Shown here one piece after another: positions 54,301-64,000 of a stretch of 64,000 nt of DNA; within the stretch, counting starts at the first letter, position 1; the number at the start of each line of letters is the position of its first letter. The notes beneath the pieces were generated by a model. It saw only the letters and a program-made list of their open reading frames with translations, did not search any database and had not been told where the DNA came from. This stretch comes from Halichondria panicea. Its lineage: Eukaryota; Porifera; Demospongiae; Suberitida; Halichondriidae. Location of the stretch: contig NC_087379.1 of the NCBI RefSeq assembly GCF_963675165.1, positions 4,031,442 through 4,095,441 on the forward strand, written 5' to 3'. Made by a program: the position numbers and the translations under genes.

Positions 54301-57300
54301 AAAACATTAATGTGACTAGATACATCTATAGAGGTTGAGCATCTTCTAACTTTTCCAATGCACTTTTCCTGACAACTACCGGAATTGTGTACAAGCTACA
54401 TGTAGCCTATACTTACATCTACGTACTATCATGCTCTAAACCACCACATAATGATAGCACTCACACTCTCCTAGGAGGTGACCCAGCCCTGAAGGAGGAC
54501 ACCGTCCCAATGATCTGCTCTCTATCATCCAAGTTGGCAAAGATGATGGTGTTCTTGTTGGCCCTGGTGGCAATAAGGATGCCATTGGGGAGGGTTTGTT
54601 CCTGATTTAGACGCTCTATCTGCACTACGTCTCGCAGTGGGATCACCACCCACACCACACCCACCAACTGCGTGCAATATATTGAGATGAGTCAGTGAAT
54701 TACACTGAGCATGTGTACATGGAGCAATGTGTGTGTTAATTATATGCACTACGTTGGTATTGATCATTGTGTTTCTTACACCCATACGTATCAATTCATC
54801 CAAGCAACCCTTTGGCTACAGTACAATTAAGTGTGTACGTACCTTGCTGGAGAAACATATGTAGTTTGGTGAGCAGTAGAGCTTGCCCAGGATGGGTGCT
54901 TTTGAGGCGGGGTTCCACATGGTGCACTCACAGTAGCCATCCAGCCCCTCAGTCTCAGGCAGTCGAAAAGTGGATCTGCAGTGAATACAGATCAAGTGAA
55001 TGCAAAGTACAACGTATTGTGTAGTACATGACAGACAATTAGTGATATATGTACCTGCCAAATGTTAAGGGGTACAAGTGTATGTACGTGTATAAAGCTG
55101 ACTGAGTGTATTGATGATGAAACGTAAACTTCTTGGGAAAGAAATGTTAAACAGAAAGTCTTACGTACGCACAAACAATTACAGTACAGTAGAACCTCGA
55201 TTATCCGGCCCTCCATTATCCGGAACCTCGATTATCCGGCTTGGCATTTTTTTATCAGATTAGAAAATGGGCGTGTCCCTAAAATGCGCATGCGCGTTAC
55301 AGCTGTTACCATGGAGACATACCTGCTTATCTTATGCGCATGTGGCACTGCTGTTTATCAATAAAGTGGGTGGATCAAGGCGTGGTTTATCTATTCAATT
55401 ATCCGGCATATTCACTTATCCGGCCTGCTTCTGGAACCAAGGTGTCCGGATAATCGAGGTTCTACTGTATTGTACCTACCTGTACATGTACAGCTGTGTT
55501 GCAGAATCTACAGTGCCATCATGCACATGTATGTGCTCAGCTCATAGCTGGTCTCCCTCACCTGTATTGCTCCGTGAGCTTCCTGGCATCGAGGACTTGG
55601 CTGAGAGGAGTTTTGGCCACAGAGGCAGCCCGCAGCTCTGAGAGCAGGGACTGGTGGTCTGATTTAGTACTACCCAATAGCACTCTGAGGAAGGAGGGGT
55701 GATGTAAGTAAGGAGAGATAGTGCTGCACAATAACTACATGTACAACGTCATGCAAGGACTCACTCCTTGGTGGCAATCTTGGCGAGCTGCTCCATGAGC
55801 TCGAGGGTCTCCCACCTTTTCATAAACATGGAGAAGTGATGCTCCTTACCTCCACTCTTGACAAAGAGCCCCTCACTCAGACGAGCTGATTCAGAAAATA
55901 TACCCTGTGTGTGGGAAGAGCGCAGGAACGTGCATACACACAAAATGCTGGTACAACACCAGTCCACATCCTACAAAGTCACTTGAGCAGTTTTCCCATG
56001 CGTAAAAAAATGACATGCATTGACAACACAAATACCCTAAAATGGACCGCTGTCTATATAACCCCCAGATGGACAGACTATCCCAACAGTAGAACCCCAA
56101 TCATTAATTTTGGCTGGGCAAATTTCTCCACTAGAGGATAAAGTAATTAAATGCGTATACGCAAACAACACCTGTTACCATGGAGATAGGTTTATCAATT
56201 CGCTTAGATGGATTATCTGATCTGGGTCTGGAACAAAGGGTGGTCCCCCGATAATCGAGGCTCTATGGTACTGTGGACAAATTAGCTACTCCCCAAGTGT
56301 CTAGCTTTAATTAATCGAGCAGCATTATGAAAGTTACATGCATTATAACTATAGCAATGCGAGTTCTCTGGTGCACACTAACCCAGACCCTCACATGTCC
56401 ACACTCCCCACAGACCCTCACACAACACACTCCCCACAGACCCTCTCACACAACACGCTCCCCACAGACCCTCTCATGTCCACACTCCCCAAGACCCTCT
56501 CACACAACACATTTTCCACAGACCCTCACACAACACACTCCCCACAGACCCTCTCACACAACACGCTCCCCACAGACCCTCTCATGTCCACACTCCCCAC
56601 AGACCCTCTCACGCAACACACTCTCCACAGACCCTCACACAACACACTCTCCACAGACCCTCTCACGCAACACGCTTCCCCAACACCCTCTCATGCAACA
56701 CACTCCCCACAGACCCTCTCACGCAACACACTCCCCACAGACCCTCACACACAACACACTCCCCACAGACTCTCTCACGCAACACACTCCCCACAGACCC
56801 TCACACACAGCACTCTCCCCACAGACCCTCTCATGTTCACACTCCCCACAGACCCTCTCACACAACACACTCCCCACATACTCCCTCACACAACACACTC
56901 CTCACAGACTGTCTCACAACACACTCCTCACAGACTCTCACACAACACACTATCCACATACCCTCTCATACAACACACTCACGTTAATGCTGGTCCACCT
57001 GAGCACAATCATTATCTCAGCCCCCATGAAGTAGGAGTAGAAGCAGAGATGGTTTACAGATAGGTACATCCATCCTTGTCGCGGCAGAGAGCTTTTCCAA
57101 TAGCTGCAAGAGTAGTCTGTGGGCCAAGGAGTGCTCATGAGTTACAAATTGTACTGCTTTGTACTGCAATAATACTACCGCTATTAAATTACACCACAAA
57201 GGTACGACCGTGTACGTACATGTATCTTAGCTATAGAGCATACCATGCACTACCTTTCTACGCAGGCCAGGAGCAGAAGTGGGCATGGGGACAAGGCTAA

Positions 57301-59132
57301 CCATGTACACATATACCTAAGTGTGCATTGCACAACTGGTAGTGCTACAATGAAGCTTACCAATAGTAATTATTATTACAAACAATAAGTACACGTACGT
57401 GTGATAAATTCTCAAGAACGTACAGTTGACAAGTTTCTCTTGTTTTGGCATGTTGAACTGCTGCAGGAACCGAGCTTCCACCTCCTTGAACCTCATAGTT
57501 ACTGGATCGTCTTCAGTCACACTCGCCGATCTACTCCCAGTCCCCCCGTCACTCCCCTCTCTAATCATCACCAAACTATGGATCTTGGCCTGAGCAAAGT
57601 CCATCGATTGGAGAGTGTCATCAAACGTCTCTGAACAGTGGGAAATTAATCAAGTACGTGATGACAGACACACTTGAATGGAGCACATGTTGATGCATTA
57701 GGTTAAACAGGTAGTGAAGGCTCTGAACTTTATGGTGTAAATGATAGTCACACGCTCTCAACACATACACCGACAAGTATCAGCATGTACACCGACAAGT
57801 ATCAGCATGTACACCGACAAGTATCAGCATGTACACCGACAAGTATCAGCATGCATGTACACACATGCCATGCTACATGTATAAGGGAATTATAATAATT
57901 ATACGCATACCATAATTATGCTACTAAAATAATAAGGGAATTACATACATACCATGCTATAAGGGAATTAAAGTAGCTGCAATATACAATATTGATTCAG
58001 CGCCATGTACTGCACAAGCACGCATGTACCTAGAGTGGGCACGAGTATCTCCTCCAGCCATTTCCAGTCAGTGAGGATGTCTTGTTTGGAAGAGGCCACT
58101 GCCACCACATAACTGAAGTCAGACCCAGCCTGGTGGAGGGAATAAGTAGTAGGTACCAGGGTGTCATACAGGATTTTGAAGTAGAGGGGGGAAATGAGAA
58201 AAGTAACCAGACAATTTTGCTAAAAAAAGGTAAACTGTTATTCAATACCCAGCTATGGACACTCAGTCATACAACTAGTATTTGAAGGGGGGGGGGGATT
58301 GGAGCTAGTCCCCCCCCCCCTATATGACACCCTGGACCATACTCTATCTCTATAATTGAGGCCAGGAATGCACTCCTGTTGAGGCTTAAATGCGGATCTA
58401 TACTCGTTTCAAGGCATATGCAGGCTCATCTTTGCAGTGCATGAACTGTGGAAACCACAAAGAACCTCCCGCCTAAAAATCATTTAGTTAAATGCCCTTT
58501 TTAAAGCCATGTGCTACATAATTCCAAGGATCACATTTAGAGGCTCCACTGTACTCTGAATAAAGATGCTCCACGCTAAAAGTGTTATACACAAGATGAG
58601 GTCTTGATTGACACTCACCGTTTGCAGCAGTATCCTGTACGGTGGTGGTCTTGAGTCCCGTATGTTGTCCAGGGTACCAATGACCCTCGCTGCAAAACCA
58701 CGGCCTTCACCATGGCCTCGTCTTTTTTGCAGACAGAAAAAAGAATTAGAGCGCTCACTCACCCTGAAAATATAAATAGAATACCCGATAGCTTTGGTTA
58801 GTTGCAAAGATGGTTAGGGTACCAAGTTCTCATACATGTAGTGTGATGTGGCATAGTCTCACAGACCATGCAGACTGTAAAAGATACATTGTAACGGCTG
58901 GCTTGCGAGACTAGATGTGGGATAACGTTGCAATGATGCAATGTCTAACTTTTAGTGACCGAGGGTAAATGATTGGTATGGGAGAGTGTTTAAGTGAGAC
59001 CTCTACACCCAATAATGGGATTGCAAAGAGTATAGAATCCTGACATGTTTTCTGGAGGTGTTTCATCAGCCCTGATTCTCACCAGAGAAGGTTGCTGGAG
59101 ATGAGTATCTCCTGCGGTTTCACCCACACCAT
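48382..59132 (-). CDS. TBC1D9: TBC1 domain family member 9 orthologue (Rab GAP)
   Basis: TBC proteins stimulate GTP hydrolysis on Rab GTPases. Twenty-three exons, 5' to 3': 59132-59083, 58763-58619, 58129-58030, 57630-57424, 57116-56983, 55904-55765, 55684-55562, 54975-54843, 54667-54465, 54241-54198, 54140-54014, 53212-53118, 52970-52767, 52614-52468, 52240-52065, 51713-51607, 51442-51388, 50864-50649, 50329-50153, 50099-49910, 49532-49407, 49311-49235 and 49053-48382. The sum is divisible by three: 1215 residues, human 1266. GRAM 1 ([20 protein letters not shown]), GRAM 2 ([15 protein letters not shown]), TBC with the arginine finger ([13 protein letters not shown]) and glutamine finger (GYCQAMN), EF-hand-like [13 protein letters not shown], and the C-terminal FIQLCKTLY / WFLTFEQF blocks all match TBC1D9. 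The acceptor at 54140 was chosen by frame. The protein tail differs from vertebrates. Confidence 0.95.
55187..55467. mobile_element. Pogo/Tigger-type MITE, 281 bp
   Basis: Ends CAGTAGAACCTCGATTATCC and complement, with TA on both sides, are the classic Tigger/pogo termini. Inner repeats of ATTATCCGG are present. It lies in a TBC1D9 intron and has no coding capacity. Confidence 0.9.
56088..56273. mobile_element. Second, eroded pogo-type MITE
   Basis: CAGTAGAACCCCAATCATTA at the left and ATAATCGAGGCTCTATGGTA at the right match the ends of 55187-55467 with many changes. Inner CTGTTACCATGGAGA is shared by both copies. Confidence 0.75.
56376..56985 (+). repeat. Minisatellite of about 27-30 bp units
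   Basis: Over twenty imperfect units of the form CTCCCCACAGACCCTC-TCACACAACACA fill most of a TBC1D9 intron and end at the exon at 56983-57116. The tract has almost no stops in two plus-strand frames, giving long spurious Thr/His/Pro-rich frames. Confidence 0.95.
57761..57855 (+). repeat. Short tandem repeat, 22-bp unit
   Basis: Four units of TACACCGACAAGTATCAGCA-TG lie in a TBC1D9 intron. Confidence 0.9.
58154..58338. repeat. Inverted-repeat element with G12/C12 core
   Basis: Outer arms CCAGGGTGTCATA / TATGACACCCTGG and an inner pair of a G run (58287-58298) facing a C run (58309-58320) form a foldback. It is a MITE candidate in a TBC1D9 intron. Confidence 0.7.
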
Positions 59133-59628
59133 ATCTGGAACCAGAGGGTTAAACACATTATGTTAGTTGATAGCCTGATCATTGAACCAGCAGTTATGAA
59201 TTTATAGGAGCATGCAAAGGTAGGTAGACATACAATCCATGGCCAAGGAGACACACCCACTTTGCAACATTTCAGCCTCTGTGTGGAGCAACTCACCTAC
59301 TACACCCTTTCAGAAACACTTGATAAGCTTTTGATAATAGGATCAACAGCCTTGGAGCATTCTATACGCCACTGGCACAGAATGGATGTAGAAACAAGTA
59401 CAAAAGAGTAATGCTTGCCTAGTCAGCAAAAATGTAGATGACGTCGAGAAAATTAATTGAAAAGGAGGACACACCCATGTTGAGTTCAAAGATACCGTAC
59501 CGTGGGGCGACCATTTCAGTACTAGTACATGCAAGGCAGAGATCGAGAGGGGTAGGGAACGCAATCAAGCTTCAAAAGGCAGAGAGTTTCTAGATCTAGA
59601 GTTGAGACACTATCAGAGAGAGAGCAGG
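59133..59628. promoter_or_regulatory. Divergent promoter, TBC1D9 / SNX9-family
   Basis: This 496-bp spacer lies between two divergent start codons. No TATA box or motif could be singled out. The assignment rests on layout. Confidence 0.45.
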
Positions 59629-62488
59629 ATGGCAATGAAGGTGAGAAGGTTTTTCTATGGGCGGGTCAAAAAGACTAAAAGACTTGATGCTTTGTTGTTG
59701 TGTTGTATCATTTATTTCTTGTGAGAGTTGGTCTGTAGGCAGTGATATGATGTACAATTAAGAGCCTGTGCTGTTAATTAAGCTTATTGCCTGATTGGCC
59801 TATTAATAGTCTGTAGTATAGCAAAAAACAGTGTCAGGATCGTGAATACTCATACTGTGTTGGTACACTCCTACATCCACTGAGCAGCATGAGGTGTAAA
59901 CACAGTGATCAACATGTTCACAAAGTTGAAATAGTGGAATTCTTGTATGTGTATGCATACAGGCGGTAATCATACAGATTTGCCATCTTGTACTTATGTA
60001 CTCTCTCTTTTATTCGACACTTTTACACAATGTTAGAACGTGTGCGATTGATTAGCATTCGACTGTTGCCTGGGAAACCCTAGGTTTCGTAATGCATTAG
60101 AGCGCAACTACAGTAGTTGGCTAGACCATGCTGTTTAGTGTAAATTAGCTTTGTTACTCCTGTGTCACATAATGGCAAGGGTGTGTGCCAGAATTAGATT
60201 GGGGCTTGACAGACTCAACTGTAATCAGTGTCCACCTCAGTCAATCTCCTAGATGTAGTAGCTGCTCTTCCCATAAAATTTTGTCACGTTCTTTGATATC
60301 CAAATGTGATCCCTTAATTGTATGTGGTGAAACTACTTGTTGACCAGTCACAATGGACCGTGGTTTATGTGGGCTAGTGACATTTCTGTGTAAAAACATG
60401 AATTGTTCCTCAATTAATGTGGCTCAATATTGAGAAGAACGCATTTGTGAATTCATGTTAAGTGTAACATGAAGTGAGTGTAAGTTTTGTGTTTAACCAC
60501 AATATTGCCACAGAAACCGTTTATGTTCTTGTTAACTTAATTAATTTACACTCTCATTATAATAATTATGGGGTAGTGGATTAGAAATCATAAACAGTTT
60601 TTGTTTATTGTTTTGTGGACAGAATTGCATGTGCATGTAGCGTGTTACACAACTGTGCTATACAATTCCTAAACTTTCCCAGTGATACTTGGCATCACAA
60701 GTTGCTTTGTGAATGAGGTAACGCAAATTCGTAGTGCACACACAGAATTTTAGCATCTTAATTTAACTCGTTAGTACAAGCATTTTGTAAGGACCACGGG
60801 TTTCGCTTGTGTCGGCCATTAGTCAAGTAAATGTTTGGTTGCAGTATTGAATACACATGAGCTCATTGTTCCCTCCTTCCTTGTATGGGTATAAAATGCA
60901 ACATTATGTAACCATCGTCATGAGTGCATAAGATGATCTTTCATAGCAACCAAAAACATAGTTTGACAACAACAATTACGTTACAATTTTGCAACTTCTG
61001 TGCCACACTGTGTGGAGGAGTGCTGTGGTGCGTGGAGTGGATATGTAGTGTACACAGAATTAAACCAGTGATGGTTAGTAGTGCGATAGATGTTCAGTAT
61101 AAAGGACTAGGGCAGCTATTATAGGATGTGAGTATAATCTACTCTAGGAACTCAGCCAACCACGCCCAGCTTTTCAAGTGCTTACCCGTATTCATGCCGA
61201 GTGCTATTCATGTATTATATAGTGTGGTACGTGTTTTCTTTGTACATGCAAAGGTGTGATGTAGTGTACATGTACGTCAGTCTTAGAAGGCAAAGAGGGG
61301 GGGGGGGGGGGTACCGCCTAAGTAAAAGACACCAACTAAAATACAAAGACATCATGAATATAAACAGGATGTTTATGTGCAGTACGTACAATAGTTTACT
61401 GTTTCTTGCTCCATCTGCTTGACTTCTTATACCTGTGTTGTACAGCCTGTGTGGCGTGTGCTTAGCAGCTACAAGCTGATTGCATGTGCCAATTAAGCTA
61501 CACTGTTTCGTGGTTCATTAGTTCTCACACTTCCCTCGGTTACTCCCACCCTTTTTTTAAGGTTCTTCTGATATTCTCAAATGTGGTTAACTACAGGAAT
61601 TGTTGTTTTAGTGACATGGTTACGTGCATGAAGGCTGCAGTGTTTACTTACATGTATATACATTCTAGCCTCTACACAGGCTCTCCTTTTTCTGTTCTTT
61701 ATCACAATCGTTCAATAAGATAAAATACTGTATTATTCCTTCAATGAGATAAAATACGGTATTAATTGGAGGAATAAAGAAAGAAATAGACGTAAAGTTA
61801 GGAAAAAGGAGAGCCTGTATCGGGAAGTCACGTGAGGGTAGAAGGGTGGTAGAAGGGTGAAAATGAGCGTGGGCATACTGAGCTAGAGATGTTGGACTGC
61901 CCACGCAGAGGTCTACGACTAATAAAACTTTGCCTGCAGCAAGCTGGACATGGACTTGGAACTGGAAGTTTGCAAGCACTATAGCTAGCTATACCTTAGG
62001 CTTAGCTAGATGATCTACTAGTCTAGATTGTGTGTTTAGATTCTATCACTATTGTGTCTTTCTACATGCTATAGTAGAATAGCTTAGTCATCATTATCAT
62101 ATAGCAGGTAGCTACTGCCACCAGAGCTGGCCACGCTGGTTCTCTGATCTGACTTGCAGCACAGCTTGGTGGTTGTCTCAGTGCAGTGCAGTACAGTACA
62201 GTCTTACTCTGAATGCGTGGGAGAATACCTTACGTCACGATTGTGGGCTACATATCGCCCACGTTCATAAAAATCCTTGTGGATCACGCGATTTCCCAAA
62301 CCAGGCCTTACTTTTTCTTAACTGTACGCCCATTTCTTTCCTTGCTGCCTCACTATGTCTTGTTTATGGATGAACAGTGACAACAGCAAGAAAAAGTAAG
62401 GCCTGGGAACGAGGCTATATACATTCTAGAACTTTATATAAAGTGTCACTGTCACATTCTTTTTAATAGGTAACTGTTCACTTACGAT

Positions 62489-62551
<63 letters not shown>

Positions 62552-63817
62552 CAAGGGTTTTGTATGACTTTGATGGTGATGAGGAGAACGGAGAGCTGAC
62601 CATCAAGGAAGGTGATGATCTCACTATCCTGAATCAGGTGATTACATGCAGTAATATAACAGTCTATACATCCCCCGTATTAAAGTAACTGATCAGTGTG
62701 GGTCCACTCTACTTGCCTGACAATCTGCACGCATGTACATGTTTTATTATACTTGTGATCAATTGTGTCCACTCCCAACAGACGACTTAGTGTAAGGTGT
62801 GTAGTGTAAAACTTTGTGCTTGTTTAACAATTTATGTAGTGGATAGGCAGCGCTATAGCAACTACTGGATATGCGTAACACTGTAACAATAAATATAGGG
62901 CCTTTTTGCTTTAATATAGCCACATGTACCTCAAATGTATGATGCCCCCTCCCCCCCCCCCCCCACACACACACACACAGGACATTGGTGATGGATGGTG
63001 GGAGGGGGAACTGGCGAATGGAGTAACAGGTCTCTTCCCAGAGTCTTACGTAGAGGCAAGCCTTGATATTTGTGTACCCATGCCTGCATGTGGTCTGTTG
63101 TTGTTGTACTTCGCTATTTATAGACACTACTATATTTACCAATACTTTCTAAGTGTATGCTTATTACATGTATATATCCCTGTACGCTACAAATGTTAGG
63201 TATGGCTTCAAGCCAAGTGTCTATGTCCCGGTTCTTGTGTGCTATGTTTGGTAACTGTTTGTCTGCATTCTGATAGCTATAGCTACATTGTGCATGCATG
63301 TACATGTATATCCGCTATTATAGTGCTGTACCTCAACCTTTGGAATGATGAATCTGTACAACTAGCATTACATGTACAGTCAATGAACTCTTGTACAGTA
63401 TACTGTGCTTGGTCCTGAGGTTTGAAGACCTACATGTATAGTGTTTGATGCAGAACAGTCAACACACTATCTCTATAGAATTGAATGTGTGTTTTGCAGT
63501 AGCTATACATGTATGTTTATTGTAAGCACTCGTTTTGTCCTGTACAATGTATCGCAAACTTGTGTCGCATAAACCTATTACCATGGAAGTGGCAACTGTT
63601 GATCATTTGTATCTTTTTATTATTATGACTGTCGTGTGACCATTGCAGCTGGTAAGTGGTGGTGGTGGTGCCACAATGGGGGGTGTGGAAGACGAACAGT
63701 TCCAGGGCGCAGGGGATATTGAGGAACGTCATGACAGTTTTGACCAGCCACCATCGTACAACAACCAAAAGTGGGACGAGGAAGAGGAATGGGAGACAGA
63801 ACAAAGGGAGGATGATG
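59629..63817 (+). CDS. Sorting nexin of the SNX9/18/33 family (5' part)
   Basis: SNX9-type proteins couple dynamin and actin assembly at endocytic sites through SH3, PX and BAR domains. Four exons seen: 59629-59640 (MAMK), 62551-62637, 62981-63055 and 63649-63817, with the rest beyond the window. The protein starts MAMK-ARVLYDF, as human SNX9 MATKARVMYDF. The SH3 domain (residues 5-58) includes the ALYDF-like motif, GWWEGE and LFPESYVE. Then comes a Gly-rich and acidic linker with Trp in acidic context (KWDEEEEWE), like the DDDWDDWDD stretch that binds AP2/clathrin in this family. PX and BAR are not reached. Intron 1 is about 2.9 kb. Intron 3 appears to start with GC (GAG/GCAAGC). Exons 2 and 3 follow CA repeats. 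Confidence 0.88.
59641..62489 (+). other. Large first intron of the SNX9-family gene
   Basis: No second gene was recognised in this 2.8-kb stretch on either strand. It has a poly-G run (about 61296-61311). The words GCCTTACTTTTTCTT (62305-62319) and AAGAAAAAGTAAGGCCTGGGA (62389-62409) face each other around a small foldback. Confidence 0.5.
62490..62548 (+). repeat. (CA)n abutting the SNX9-family exon 2 acceptor
   Basis: About 59 bp of pure CA repeat end in the CAG acceptor itself, with the exon starting at 62551. A shorter C-run plus CA tract (62949-62979) does the same for exon 3 at 62981. Confidence 0.95.
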
Positions 63818-64000
63818 GTGAGAAGTTGTGGTGGCTGTGGGGGGGGGGGGGGTGGAGTGATTTGGTGATGCTCTTAATTGATTGTTGTAGGAGTAAAGAT
63901 ACAACTACTTGTTACAGTAGCGCAATGACATTCTTTACAATGTACATGTGTACACACTCAAGAGGAAGGTTGGAGTATTTGTTCCAAAATTCTTGCTGTA

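Noticed and set aside
56327-57063. Two long plus-strand open frames rich in Thr, His and Pro
   Set aside because: They are the translation of a minisatellite inside a TBC1D9 intron. The composition and overlap of frames show no protein-like signal.

Overview
The window is nuclear DNA from an early-branching animal, most likely a demosponge. The reasons are intron-rich metazoan orthologues with GT-AG introns, a kinase/coiled-coil/kelch architecture of the kind expanded in sponges, an AT-rich background full of ATAATTAT and TACATGTA words, and many small transposons. The species cannot be named from the sequence. Exon chains below were built by hand from splice signals, reading phase and remembered family sequences. 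No searches were run.

Layout. 1-1556 (-): 5' part of an MFSD5-like transporter, head-to-head with PSMG2 at 1769-3530 (+), a proteasome assembly chaperone. 4070-6468 (-): protein kinase with coiled coil and kelch repeats, head-to-head with an ARHGAP39/Vilse orthologue at 6947-15410 (+; WW, MyTH4, RhoGAP). 15659-20656 (+): DUOXA, whose first intron carries a 1.08-kb terminal-inverted-repeat element with a broken RecQ-like helicase fragment. 21139-24688 (-): secreted cysteine-rich multidomain protein with TIL and pacifastin/VWC-like modules. 25732-27987 (-): divergent MOB3-like protein. 28327-31053 (-): PB1-like plus astacin-like metalloprotease with an in-frame stop at a conserved Trp position.

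31-48 kb is a repeat-rich accessory region. It holds short transposons with perfect 9-bp target duplications, TA-flanked MITEs, inverted and direct segmental duplications, a G-rich minisatellite, a 5'-truncated LINE sitting on an exon border, and exons of an unrecognised minus-strand gene. It also holds an intact six-exon gene (40118-44395, +) coding a Mutator-like DDE transposase fused to two zinc knuckles, a Ulp1-type SUMO protease domain and a PHD finger. 45806-47512 (+) is an intronless secreted cysteine-rich protein.

48382-59132 (-): a complete 23-exon TBC1D9 orthologue (GRAM, GRAM, TBC, EF-hand), head-to-head with an SNX9/18/33-family sorting nexin (59629 to the window end, +).

The host genes are mostly unrelated housekeeping and signalling genes: proteasome assembly, Rho and Rab GAPs, endocytic nexin, MOB/kinase signalling and H2O2 production. 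The most notable unit is the transposase-SUMO-protease-PHD gene together with nearby non-autonomous elements whose 9-bp target duplications fit the Mutator superfamily.
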